Assembly: GCA_030151865.1 (NCBI GenBank) | Contig: JASLCK010000098.1 | Location: forward strand, 1-8,193 | Length of the DNA stretch: 8,193 nt | Direction of reading: 5' to 3' | Source: Rhodospirillaceae bacterium | GTDB lineage: Bacteria > Pseudomonadota > Alphaproteobacteria > Rhodospirillales > Magnetospirillaceae | Shown here: one piece after another, positions 1-6,880 of the stretch | Layout of the letters: the number at the start of each line of letters is the position of its first letter | How positions within the stretch are numbered: position 1 is the stretch's first letter | Position numbers and translations under genes: made by a program | The notes under the pieces: model-generated | What the model saw: only the letters and a program-made list of their open reading frames with translations | What the model was told of the DNA's origin: nothing | The model's database searches: none

Positions 1-918
1 GGAAAGTTTTTCCTGGGTGCCGTGGCCGTCTTTTTCCACCGCTTTCAGCCAAGTTTCCGGGGCGCGAAATTGACGCAAGGCCCAAACAGTTCCCGACCGA
101 TCGGTCGAACGCCCATGGGCGCCTGGACCAATCCCCAGATAATCGCCGCCCTGCCAATAAAGCAGATTATGGTGGCATTCCGCTCCGGGGCGGGCATGGT
201 TGGAAATCTCGTAGGCGGGCAATCCGGCCTGATCACACAGATCTTGGGTCAGATCGAACATGCGGGCGGCTTCATCCTCGTCGGGCAGGATAAAGTCGCC
301 ACGGGCATGGGCGGGGTAAAAGGCCGTCCCTTCTTCGATCGTCAGCTGATAAAGCGACAGATGATCGGCGGCCATGGCGATGGCTTGTGACAGTTCGCTT
401 CGCCAGGATTGGGCGGTTTGGCCGGGCCGGGCATAAATCAGGTCAAAGGAAATGCGGGGAAAGGTCTTGCGTGCCAATTCCACCGCTCCGACCGCTTGTT
501 CGACATCGTGTTTGCGGCCCAAAAACCGTAAGGACTGATTATCCAGCGCCTGCAAACCCATGGACAGCCTGTTGATACCGGCGGCGCGGAAGTCGATGAA
601 GCGTTGGGCGTCAATGGTGCCGGGATTGGCCTCCAGGGTGATTTCCACATCCGGAGCGACGGCCCAACGGCGCGCCACCTGTTCCAGCAAGGCAGCCGTG
701 GTGGCCGGGTCCATCAGCGATGGGGTGCCGCCGCCAAAGAAAATGCTGGTGACGGTCCGTTCCGCAGTCGCCTGGGCGAAGTGGTCCAACTCGGCCAAAA
801 GCGCGGCCCGCCAGCGCGGCTGATCGATCGATGCCGCCACATGGCTGTTGAAATCACAGTACGGGCACTTCGAAACGCAGAAGGGCCAATGTAGATAGAT
901 GCCGAAAGCGTCGGTCAT
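1..918 (-). CDS. hemW: Radical SAM heme chaperone HemW (partial, C-terminus outside window)
   Basis: HemW is a cytoplasmic radical-SAM protein related to oxygen-independent coproporphyrinogen III oxidase (HemN), but in studied members it binds and delivers heme rather than oxidising porphyrin. The 306 residues present have the [4Fe-4S]-binding CX3CX2C motif at Cys14, Cys18 and Cys21, followed by DF. HemN would have a further cysteine at the Phe23 position, which favours HemW. Other landmarks are FFGGGTPS (about 60-67), EANPGT (about 96-101), GINRLSMGLQ (about 114-123), DLIYARPGQ (about 159-167), the HNxxYW motif at 250-255 linked to heme binding, and GDYLGIGPGAHG (about 258-269). Family members run to roughly 380 residues, so about the last 70-80 are missing at the left edge. 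The ATG at 916-918 is supported by a GGGAG ribosome binding site five bases upstream and by the usual short lead before the FeS motif. It is downstream of, and on the same strand as, the BI-1 family gene. Confidence 0.96.
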   Translation of the reverse strand, partial: MTDAFGIYLHWPFCVSKCPYCDFNSHVAASIDQPRWRAALLAELDHFAQATAERTVTSIFFGGGTPSLMDPATTAALLEQVARRWAVAPDVEITLEANPGTIDAQRFIDFRAAGINRLSMGLQALDNQSLRFLGRKHDVEQAVGAVELARKTFPRISFDLIYARPGQTAQSWRSELSQAIAMAADHLSLYQLTIEEGTAFYPAHARGDFILPDEDEAARMFDLTQDLCDQAGLPAYEISNHARPGAECHHNLLYWQGGDYLGIGPGAHGRSTDRSGTVWALRQFRAPETWLKAVEKDGHGTQEKLS

Positions 919-923
919 CGATG

Positions 924-928
924 CTCCC
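924..928 (-). promoter_or_regulatory. hemW ribosome binding site next to the terminator
   Basis: Read on the minus strand, GGGAG lies five bases before the hemW ATG and fixes that start. It directly follows the U-tract of the upstream terminator, so there is almost no untranslated leader between the two elements. Confidence 0.7.
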
Positions 929-964
929 AAAAACAAACCGGGAGCCTTGGTCTAAGGCTCCCGG
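929..964 (-). terminator. Rho-independent terminator of the BI-1 family gene
   Basis: The stem is a perfect 11-base-pair inverted repeat (CCGGGAGCCTT at 938-948 on the plus strand, AAGGCTCCCGG at 954-964) with a five-base loop. On the minus strand it is followed by TTTGTTTTT (929-937). This is a textbook intrinsic terminator for transcription coming from the BI-1 family gene, whose stop codon is about 28 bases upstream. There is no T-tract on the other side, so it should act on the minus strand only. Confidence 0.9.
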
Positions 965-992
965 CGCAGGATAAACCTGTCTGTCGCGCTGT

Positions 993-1736
993 TTAGTCGC
1001 GGCGATCGCCGATAAAGCGCAGCAGGTACATGAACAGGTTGATAAAGTCCAGATACAGGGTCAACGCGCCCATCACGGCCTTGCGGTCCATGGCGTCGGA
1101 CATGTCGCCAGCCCAGTACTGTTCCTTGATCTTCTGGGTGTCATAGGCGGTCAGACCGGCGAACAGCAGGACGCCCACCACCGAGATGATGAAGGTCATC
1201 ATACCGCTGGGGAAGATCAGGTTGATCACCGAAGCCAGAACCAGACCGATCAGCCCCATGAACAGGAAGCTGCCGAAACCGGTCAGATCGCGCTTGGTGG
1301 TATAACCCCACAGGCTGAGACCGCCGAACGAAGCGGCGGTAATGAAAAAGGTGCGGGCGACGCTGGCACCGGTATAGACCATCAGGACCGACGACAGCGA
1401 CAGGCCCATCAGACCGGCATAAACCCAAAACAGGGTCTTGGCGGTGGTGGGGGTCATACGCTGAATGCCGAAGCTGAGGGCAAGCACCAGCCCGATGGGG
1501 GCCAGGGTCACCAGCCAGCCCAGGCCGGTCAGACCGACACCGCGCGGGGTCATCTGGAAAAACAGCTGCTGCAACGCCGGAGTGGTGGCCACCAGATAGG
1601 CGAGGATGCCGGTCAGAGCCAGACCCGAGCCCATATAATTATAGACGCGCAGCATATATTCGCGCAGACCGGCGTCGATCTGCACGGCATCGGCCTGGCT
1701 GGTGGTCCAGGTGCCGCGTTGGGGTTCAAAGGCCAT
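993..1736 (-). CDS. Bax inhibitor-1 / YccA family integral membrane protein
   Basis: This is a 247-residue polytopic inner-membrane protein of the BI-1 (TMBIM, UPF0005) family. After a polar N-terminal tail of about 30 residues there are seven hydrophobic segments at roughly 34-52, 70-90, 102-120, 125-144, 153-173, 179-197 and 222-240, which is the family topology. The family hallmark AYDTQKIKEQY lies at about 197-207 after the sixth segment, and LYLDFINLF at about 227-235 in the seventh. Asp199 and Asp230 are plausible counterparts of the di-aspartyl pH sensor of the Bacillus calcium-leak homologue YetJ; that mapping is inferred from position. Bacterial members have been linked to calcium leak, stress tolerance and, for E. 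coli YccA, control of the FtsH protease. Which applies here cannot be told. The start has a GAGGA ribosome binding site seven bases upstream. The gene has its own strong terminator and is probably transcribed alone, with possible read-through into hemW. Confidence 0.95.
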   Translation of the reverse strand: MAFEPQRGTWTTSQADAVQIDAGLREYMLRVYNYMGSGLALTGILAYLVATTPALQQLFFQMTPRGVGLTGLGWLVTLAPIGLVLALSFGIQRMTPTTAKTLFWVYAGLMGLSLSSVLMVYTGASVARTFFITAASFGGLSLWGYTTKRDLTGFGSFLFMGLIGLVLASVINLIFPSGMMTFIISVVGVLLFAGLTAYDTQKIKEQYWAGDMSDAMDRKAVMGALTLYLDFINLFMYLLRFIGDRRD

Positions 1737-1743
1737 CGAAGTG

Positions 1744-1748
1744 TCCTC
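1744..1748 (-). promoter_or_regulatory. Ribosome binding site of the BI-1 family gene
   Basis: GAGGA on the minus strand lies seven bases before the ATG at 1734-1736, which supports the chosen start. Confidence 0.65.
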
Positions 1749-1771
1749 GTTAGTGGAAAACTCTAGGGGTC

Positions 1772-1799
1772 AATATGGCGCAATCGCCAGGCAAATCAA
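1772..1799 (-). promoter_or_regulatory. Candidate promoter of the BI-1 family gene
   Basis: In the 90-base gap between the ybbP stop and the BI-1 family start, the minus strand reads TTGATT (1799-1794), a 16-base spacer and CATATT (1777-1772). Both boxes match the sigma-70 consensus only partly (four of six each). The spacer contains a short stem TGGCG/CGCCA (1776-1780 with 1785-1789). The gap is richer in A and T than the flanking genes, as expected for a promoter, but the exact boxes are uncertain. Confidence 0.3.
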
Positions 1800-1807
1800 G
1801 CGAACCC

Positions 1808-1826
1808 GCTTTTTCCTCCAAAAAGC
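1808..1826 (-). other. Small hairpin immediately after ybbP
   Basis: An inverted repeat GCTTTTT / AAAAAGC with a five-base loop starts at the base after the ybbP stop codon. It may help end or stabilise the ybbAP transcript. The stem is AT-rich and is not followed by a U-tract on the minus strand, so it is a poor intrinsic terminator. Confidence 0.3.
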
Positions 1827-4349
1827 TTATTCATTCCGCAAAAAAGGCGCCGGTCTGACTTTAAGCGCCCGGCTGGTGCCCAGCCAGCCCATCACCATCA
1901 CGCCCAGCACCGAGGCCAGAGCGGTGGCCAGTGCAGGCAAGGGCAGCAGCACCCAATCGGCTTTCAGGATAAAGGTCAGAACCGCCCAGGCGGCGACGGC
2001 GCCCAGCAGGGTCGCCACCAAAGCGGCGGCACCGCCCAACAGGGCATATTCCAGCAGCAAGGCCCGCAGCAGATCGCGGCGCTTTGCTCCCAGAACTTTC
2101 AGGATCACCGCTTCGCGGATGCGGCGGCGTTGTCCGGCGGCCACTGTTCCCGCCAATACCAGACCGCCTGCCGTCAGGGCGATGGCGGCTGCCCCGCTGA
2201 TGGCGGCGGCGATGGCGCGGACCATGGCGTTCAGTTCTTCCAAGGCTTCCTTGACCCGGATCGATGACAAACCCGGCAAGGCATCAGTAACAGCCCGCTC
2301 CACCTGATTTTCCAGACCGGCCGGGGCGTGCACGGTGGCGATGTCGGTGTGCGGTGCGCCTGCCAAAGCCGATGGGGTCAGGATGAAGGTGAAGTTCATC
2401 GACAGGCTGGTCCAGTCGATCTCGCGCAGGTTGGCGATGGTGGCGGTGATGTCGCGGCCCAGAACATTGATGGTCAGGCGGTCGCCCACCTTAAGGCCGA
2501 AGCCTTTGGCAATCTTGGCGTCCATCGATACCAAGGGCGGACCGGAATAATCGGCAGCCCACCAATGTCCATCAACGATGCGGGCGTCACTGGGCTGTTC
2601 GGCGGAGGTGGTCAGCCCCCGATCACCACGCACCGCCCATTGGGCGTCGGGGGCAATGGTGACTTGTTCGACCGGTTGATCGTTCAGGCGGGTGATGCGT
2701 CCACGCACCATGGCGGCACGCTTGACCACCAGCCCGCCCGCCTGCGCGACGATCTGATCGAACTGATCGGCCTGGTCGGATTGGATGTCGATAAAGAAGA
2801 AGCTGGGAGCCTGGGCGGGCATGCGTTCGCCCAATTGCCGGTTCAGATTGGCTTGGACCAGGGCAATGGTGACCAGTACGGTCAAACCAAGCCCCAAGGA
2901 CAGCACCACGCTTTGCGTGGGGGCCCCCGGACGATGCAGTCCCGACAAGGCCAGCCGCCAGACGATATGTCCCTGTCCCGCCAGACTGGCCAGCAGGTGG
3001 GCCAGCCGCTGCAATGTTTTACCCGCCAGGGCAAACAGCACGAACGCCGCCAGCGCCGCCCCGACAAAGGACAAGGCCAGCATGCGGTCGGTGGCCGCCG
3101 CGACCGCCAAAGCGGCCAGGGCGATTCCCCCTGTTGCGATCACCGCAAAGCCCCGTCCCGATAAAGCTGTGGCGCTGGGGGAAATGGTTTCGCGGAACAA
3201 GGCGGCGGCGGGCAGGTGTCCCGCTTTTAGCAGCGGCTGAGCGGCAAAGGTCAGGCTGGTCAATCCGCCGAAACCGGCAGCCACCAGCAGAGGCAGGGGA
3301 TAAAGCCCCAGATGGGCTTCGACTGGCAGGCGGTTGCCCAGCACAATGGCAATGACCCAAGACCCGATAACCCCAAGTGTCAATCCCAACAGCACGGCCG
3401 TCACCGTCAAAGCGGTAACTTGCCAGCCATAGATGCGCAGCATCAAACCGTTGGAGGCCCCCAGGCATTTCAGAATAGCGATGCTGGAGCGTCGCCCGTC
3501 CAAAAAGCTGCGGACCCCATTGGCAACGCCGATCCCGCCAATCAACAAGGCCGTCAATCCCACCAGAGCCAGGAACTGGGCCAGGGTATCTAAAAATCGT
3601 TGCAGACCCGGTGCGGCCTCGCGGGAATCGCGGATGAACCATCCGGCATCGGGAAAGGCCTGGGTGAGCGCGGCGCGGAAATCAGCCAGTTGAGTGGCAG
3701 GCTTCAGACGGATCAGCGTGGCATGGCGGATCAGGCTGCCGGGTTGGATCAGACCGGTGGCCTGTAAGGCGGCGGGGCTGATCAGCAGGCGTGGGCCAAA
3801 ACTGAAGGCGTTGGCGACCCGGTCGGGTTCCCGCTCGATGGTGGCGCGCACCACGAAACGGGCCTGAGCGACCTGAAGTTCCTGGCCGATATGCAGGCCG
3901 AGACGGTCCAACAGATTGGCGTCAACCGCTGCCCCCCAACGTCCGTCCTCCTGGGCCAGGGCGTCGGCGGGGTTTTGTGTTGGGTTGAGGGTCAGGTTGC
4001 CATAAAGCGGATAGGCATTATCCACGGCCTTGATCTCGACCAGGGTGCGTCGGTCGTCGGCACCGCGCGCCATGGCCCGCATCTCCGCCGATTGCGACAG
4101 ATCGCCCCATCCTTTCAAAAAGGCCGTTTCGGTATCGGACAAAGGGCGATAGGTCAGGCGGATTTCGGCATCGCCCCCCAGCAGGGCGCGGGCGTTCTCG
4201 CTTAAAGCCCGGCGTAGCGAGGCATCCAGCGATCCCGCCGCCGCGATGGCGGCAACCCCCAGGGTCAGGCAGGCCAGGACAATACCCAGCCCCTTCAGTC
4301 CGCCACGCAGATCGCGCAGGGCCAGTTTCAAGGACAGCGGCGTGGTCAT
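1827..4349 (-). CDS. ybbP: ABC transporter permease YbbP (FtsX/MacB-type, 840 aa)
   Basis: This is the membrane subunit of the YbbAP ABC system (COG3127 type). The protein is a tandem of two FtsX-like units. TM1 lies at about 20-40, followed by a large periplasmic domain (about 41-252). Three membrane spans then sit at about 255-277, 308-338 and 350-372. A further pair at about 400-420 and 424-445 leads to a span at about 478-500, a second periplasmic domain (about 503-708), and final spans at about 712-737, 765-793 and 803-823. That gives ten spans, as expected. The repeated cytoplasmic coupling motifs are visible as SIAILKCLGAS (289-299) and EAVILKVLGAK (746-756). APSFFFIDIQ (514-523) is typical of this group. 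The ATG overlaps the ybbA stop by four bases (ATGA), indicating translational coupling. Systems of this class do not carry solutes across the membrane in the usual way; they are thought to drive mechanical work or extract lipid-like substrates for the periplasmic esterase TesA encoded alongside. No truncation or frameshift is apparent. Confidence 0.95.
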   Translation of the reverse strand: MTTPLSLKLALRDLRGGLKGLGIVLACLTLGVAAIAAAGSLDASLRRALSENARALLGGDAEIRLTYRPLSDTETAFLKGWGDLSQSAEMRAMARGADDRRTLVEIKAVDNAYPLYGNLTLNPTQNPADALAQEDGRWGAAVDANLLDRLGLHIGQELQVAQARFVVRATIEREPDRVANAFSFGPRLLISPAALQATGLIQPGSLIRHATLIRLKPATQLADFRAALTQAFPDAGWFIRDSREAAPGLQRFLDTLAQFLALVGLTALLIGGIGVANGVRSFLDGRRSSIAILKCLGASNGLMLRIYGWQVTALTVTAVLLGLTLGVIGSWVIAIVLGNRLPVEAHLGLYPLPLLVAAGFGGLTSLTFAAQPLLKAGHLPAAALFRETISPSATALSGRGFAVIATGGIALAALAVAAATDRMLALSFVGAALAAFVLFALAGKTLQRLAHLLASLAGQGHIVWRLALSGLHRPGAPTQSVVLSLGLGLTVLVTIALVQANLNRQLGERMPAQAPSFFFIDIQSDQADQFDQIVAQAGGLVVKRAAMVRGRITRLNDQPVEQVTIAPDAQWAVRGDRGLTTSAEQPSDARIVDGHWWAADYSGPPLVSMDAKIAKGFGLKVGDRLTINVLGRDITATIANLREIDWTSLSMNFTFILTPSALAGAPHTDIATVHAPAGLENQVERAVTDALPGLSSIRVKEALEELNAMVRAIAAAISGAAAIALTAGGLVLAGTVAAGQRRRIREAVILKVLGAKRRDLLRALLLEYALLGGAAALVATLLGAVAAWAVLTFILKADWVLLPLPALATALASVLGVMVMGWLGTSRALKVRPAPFLRNE

Positions 4350-5068
4350 GCCGGAACCACCGTTTCGGGGACGGAAATCTTGCCGTCTTCAATGCGCACC
4401 ACCCGTTGGCAGCGGGCCGCCAAGGCGGGATCATGGGTGATCAGCACCAGGGTTGCTCCAGATCGGTCGTGCAGGTCGAACAGAAGGTCCGTCACGATCC
4501 GGCCGGTCGCCTGATCCAGATTGCCGGTTGGTTCATCGGCCAACAGTAATTTGGGCCTGCCGCCAAAGGCGCGGGCCAAGGCGACGCGCTGTTGTTCGCC
4601 CCCCGACAACTGGCCGGGATAATGGTCCAACCGATGCGACAGCCCAACCGTCTGCAACAGCTCGCGGCCACGTTGGGCGGCATTGCGTTCCCCCGCCAGT
4701 TCCAGCGGCACCGCGACATTTTCCAACGCGGTCATGGTGGGGATCAGGTGAAAGGATTGAAAGACAATGCCGATATTTTGACGGCGGAACATCGCCAGGG
4801 CGTCTTCATCGAGCGTCGTCAGATCCTGGCCCGCCACCTGAACTCGGCCCTGGCTGGCCTGTTCCAGCCCGGCCATGACCATCATCAGGGTCGATTTCCC
4901 CGACCCTGATGGGCCGACCACGCCCAACGTCTCTCCGGGGCCGACTTCGAGGTCAATGCCTTGCAAGATGTTGACCTCGCCCGCCCGGCTTGCCAGCTTA
5001 AGATGAACACCCTGCAATTGGATCAGGGGCATTGCGCCCGCGGATGGGGCGGCGAAAGGTTCGGTCAT
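4346..5068 (-). CDS. ybbA: ABC transporter ATP-binding protein YbbA
   Basis: This cytoplasmic ATPase subunit pairs with YbbP (MacB/LolD-like subfamily, COG4181). With the start at 5068 it has 240 residues and all nucleotide-binding motifs are intact: Walker A GPSGSGKST at 52-60, Q-loop Gln104 in VFQSF, signature LSGGEQQR at 154-161, Walker B LLLADE at 174-179 with catalytic Glu179, D-loop GNLD at 182-185 and switch His212. The start is not settled. The ATG at 5066-5068 overlaps the tesA ATG on the other strand and lacks a good ribosome binding site. A second in-frame ATG at 5030-5032 would give 228 residues, the length I recall for the E. coli protein, and also has only a weak site. A longer frame reaching 5209 runs deep into tesA and adds residues unlike the family, so it is not used. 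The stop overlaps the ybbP start by four bases. Confidence 0.95.
   Translation of the reverse strand: MTEPFAAPSAGAMPLIQLQGVHLKLASRAGEVNILQGIDLEVGPGETLGVVGPSGSGKSTLMMVMAGLEQASQGRVQVAGQDLTTLDEDALAMFRRQNIGIVFQSFHLIPTMTALENVAVPLELAGERNAAQRGRELLQTVGLSHRLDHYPGQLSGGEQQRVALARAFGGRPKLLLADEPTGNLDQATGRIVTDLLFDLHDRSGATLVLITHDPALAARCQRVVRIEDGKISVPETVVPA
4990..5018 (+). promoter_or_regulatory. Candidate tesA promoter inside ybbA
   Basis: TTGCCA (4990-4995; five of six consensus bases), a 17-base spacer and TGCAAT (5013-5018; four of six) lie within the 5' part of ybbA. Transcription would start near 5025, about 40 bases before the tesA ATG. A GAAAGG ribosome binding site (5054-5059) is seven bases before that ATG. 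This is a prediction by eye. Confidence 0.35.
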
Positions 5069-5069
5069 G
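5066..5069. other. CATG shared by two divergent start codons
   Basis: The palindrome CATG supplies the ybbA ATG on the minus strand (5068-5066) and the tesA ATG on the plus strand (5067-5069). The two coding regions overlap head-to-head by two bases, leaving no intergenic space for either promoter. If ybbA instead starts at 5032, a gap of 34 bases remains. Confidence 0.75.
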
Positions 5070-5726
5070 AGGTCTTGGCTTTCGAAGGTCTTTCCGTTTT
5101 GGGCATATGGGCCGCTGATCGTTCTTGTCAATCTGGGGGCGAAACCGGTGCTGGCGGACGATGGCGTGACCATTCTGGCCTTAGGCGACAGTTTGACGGC
5201 AGGATACAATCTTGCCGCTCAGGACGCCTTTCCCGTCAAGCTGGAAGCTGCGCTGCGGGCCAAAGGGCATAAGGTGCGGGTCATCAATGCCGGGGTGTCG
5301 GGCGATACTACCGCCGGCGGTAAGGCGCGGCTGGACTGGGCGCTGGCCGATCATCCCGACTTCGCCATCGTCGAATTGGGGGCCAACGACGCCTTGCGCG
5401 GGTTGGACCCCGCCCTGGCTTTTGCCAATCTGGACGCCATTTTGACCAGCCTGCGTCAGCGTAACGTTAAGGTTTTGCTGGCTGGCATGTTGGCCCCGCG
5501 CAATCTGGGGGGCGATTACGCCCGGGATTTCGACGCCATTTACCCCCGTCTGGCAACCAAGCATGGGGTGCCGCTTTATCCGTTTTTTCTGGATGGCGTT
5601 GCCACCCATGCCGATCTGACCCAACCCGATGGGTTGCATCCCACGGCCAAGGGGGTGGACCGTATCGTTTCAGGGATATTGCCGCAGGTGGAAGGCCTGC
5701 TGGCCAGCAAGGCTGCCGCGCGATGA
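5067..5726 (+). CDS. tesA: Secreted SGNH esterase / lysophospholipase L1 (TesA, arylesterase)
   Basis: TesA is a GDSL/SGNH hydrolase that cleaves thioesters, lysophospholipids and aryl esters in the periplasm. The 219-residue protein starts with a signal peptide: positive residues Arg2 and Lys7, a hydrophobic stretch to about 25, and a probable cleavage after Ala30 (VLA before DDG). All four SGNH blocks are intact: block I GDSLTAGYN with nucleophile Ser42, block II NAGVSGDT with oxyanion Gly79, block III GAND with Asn107, and block V DGLHP with Asp188 and His191. Length and order fit the family. The ATG at 5067 is chosen for its GAAAGG ribosome binding site and proper signal peptide. It is divergent from ybbAP, the classic arrangement, and is the first gene of a plus-strand operon. 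Its TGA overlaps the next start as ATGA. YbbAP is expected to be its functional partner. Confidence 0.95.
   Translation: MRSWLSKVFPFWAYGPLIVLVNLGAKPVLADDGVTILALGDSLTAGYNLAAQDAFPVKLEAALRAKGHKVRVINAGVSGDTTAGGKARLDWALADHPDFAIVELGANDALRGLDPALAFANLDAILTSLRQRNVKVLLAGMLAPRNLGGDYARDFDAIYPRLATKHGVPLYPFFLDGVATHADLTQPDGLHPTAKGVDRIVSGILPQVEGLLASKAAAR
5102..5131 (-). promoter_or_regulatory. Candidate ybbAP promoter inside tesA
   Basis: On the minus strand a perfect TTGACA (5131-5126) is followed by an 18-base spacer and TATGCC (5107-5102; three of six). Transcription would start near 5095, about 27 bases before the ybbA ATG at 5068. The site lies within the tesA signal-peptide coding region. The -35 box is good and the -10 box weak, so the call is tentative. 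Confidence 0.35.
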
Positions 5727-6880
5727 GGGACCAGCCCAGCAGCCCGCGTTGGAAGACCGTCCAGGCCACGGCGGATCATTGGGGATTGGCGGTCAAGGCA
5801 GCGCTGGAGGATTTGGGCGAGCTGCCTTTGGGCGCTAATCTGGGTTTCGTCTATGTCAATCAGGCCATGGGCGATGATCTTTCCAGCATCGTGACATTCC
5901 TGCGTGAAACCAGTCCCATCGGTCAATGGATCGGCGGGGTGGGGTTTGGCGTGTTGGGACCCCAGGGTTTTGTCGAGGCTGTGCCAGCCCTGGTGCTGAT
6001 GGTCGGCGATCTGCCCGCCGAGGCTATTCGCCTGTTCAGCGCTTTTGATCCGGATGATCCGGCAGCCTTCTGGGCCGAGCATCGGGACTGGTTGGGGGCG
6101 CAAAGCAATGTCGTTGCGGCCCTGATCCATGGCGATGCCAGTCAGCCCCGGATTGCCGAGATGATCCATGAACTGGCCGGGCAGACTGGAATTTACGCCG
6201 TCGGCGGCGTCACTGCTCCGGGTGAAGGTTTGCGTCAGGCTGCGGGCAAAGCCTGTGGCGGCGGTATTTCCGGCCTTTTGCTGGGGGATGGAATTTCATT
6301 CCTGACCGGGCTGTCTCAGGGGTGCCACCCGATCGGTCCCCTGCACCGGGTTGGCGAGGCCGTGGAAAACGTGGTGATGTCGTTGGATGGCCAGCCCGCC
6401 TTGGAAGTGATGAAGGCCGAGGTTGGTGACCTGATCGCCCGGGATCTGCAACGGGCGCACGGCTATATCCATGTCGCCTTGCCGCTGGAAGGATCGGATG
6501 ATTCCCACGCTTATCAGGTTCGCAGTTTGCTGGCGGTGGACCCCAAGCGTGGCTGGTTGGCCATCGGTGAAAAGGTGGAAAGCGGCCAATCGCTGATGTT
6601 TGTGCGGCGCGATCCGCAGTCGGCCCAAGCCGATTTTGCCCGCATGCTGTCACGGCTGGCCGCGCGGTTGGATGGCCAGCGCATCGTCGCCGGGCTTTAT
6701 GTGTCTTGCTTGGCTCGGGGCGTCCATATGTTTGGCGATCCCAACGGCGAAGCCGAAATGATCCGGTCGGCCTTGGGGGAGTTTCCCCTGGTTGGCTTTT
6801 CCGCCGCCGGAGAAATCTGTCATGACCGGCTGTATGGTTATACAGGGGTTCTCTGCCTGTTTCTGGAAGGTGAGGAATGA
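5723..6880 (+). CDS. FIST N- and C-terminal domain protein (putative small-molecule sensor)
   Basis: This is a 385-residue soluble protein with no signal peptide or membrane span. The FIST_N region is at about 38-215, with VNQAMGDDL, WIGGVGFGVLG (about 69-79), VVAALIHGDAS (about 130-140) and GIYAVGGVTAP (about 156-166). The FIST_C region covers about 216-380, ending in the hallmark run LYVSCLARGVHMFG (325-338), FPLVGFSAAGEI (354-365) and LYGYTGVLCLF (370-380). FIST domains were defined as sensory domains, proposed to bind small ligands such as amino acids and often fused to signalling outputs. Here the pair stands alone with no kinase, GGDEF or methyl-accepting domain, so any output must come through a partner. 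The start overlaps the tesA stop (ATGA) with AAGG ten bases upstream, and the stop overlaps the thpR start (ATGA), so all three genes are probably cotranscribed and translationally coupled. The biological role is unknown. Confidence 0.88.
   Translation: MRDQPSSPRWKTVQATADHWGLAVKAALEDLGELPLGANLGFVYVNQAMGDDLSSIVTFLRETSPIGQWIGGVGFGVLGPQGFVEAVPALVLMVGDLPAEAIRLFSAFDPDDPAAFWAEHRDWLGAQSNVVAALIHGDASQPRIAEMIHELAGQTGIYAVGGVTAPGEGLRQAAGKACGGGISGLLLGDGISFLTGLSQGCHPIGPLHRVGEAVENVVMSLDGQPALEVMKAEVGDLIARDLQRAHGYIHVALPLEGSDDSHAYQVRSLLAVDPKRGWLAIGEKVESGQSLMFVRRDPQSAQADFARMLSRLAARLDGQRIVAGLYVSCLARGVHMFGDPNGEAEMIRSALGEFPLVGFSAAGEICHDRLYGYTGVLCLFLEGEE

Noticed and set aside
1..918. Oxygen-independent coproporphyrinogen oxidase HemN
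   Set aside because: The fourth cysteine typical of the HemN cluster motif is replaced by Phe23, and HNxxYW is present, which fits HemW.
1808..1826. GGAGG in the hairpin loop after ybbP as a ribosome binding site for a small gene
   Set aside because: No start codon follows at a suitable distance on the minus strand.
2328..3164. A 278-codon open frame on the plus strand inside ybbP
   Set aside because: It is antisense to a well-supported permease, has a low-complexity Gly/Gln-rich translation with no recognisable domain, and is typical of shadow frames in GC-rich DNA.
3019..3642. A 207-codon minus-strand frame within ybbP
   Set aside because: It is an alternate frame of the permease with an Arg/Gly-rich translation and no motif. 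The permease frame is uninterrupted here, so a frameshift is not implied.
5069..5209. N-terminal extension of ybbA by 47 codons
   Set aside because: It overlaps the tesA signal peptide and catalytic-serine region, and the added residues are unlike YbbA proteins.
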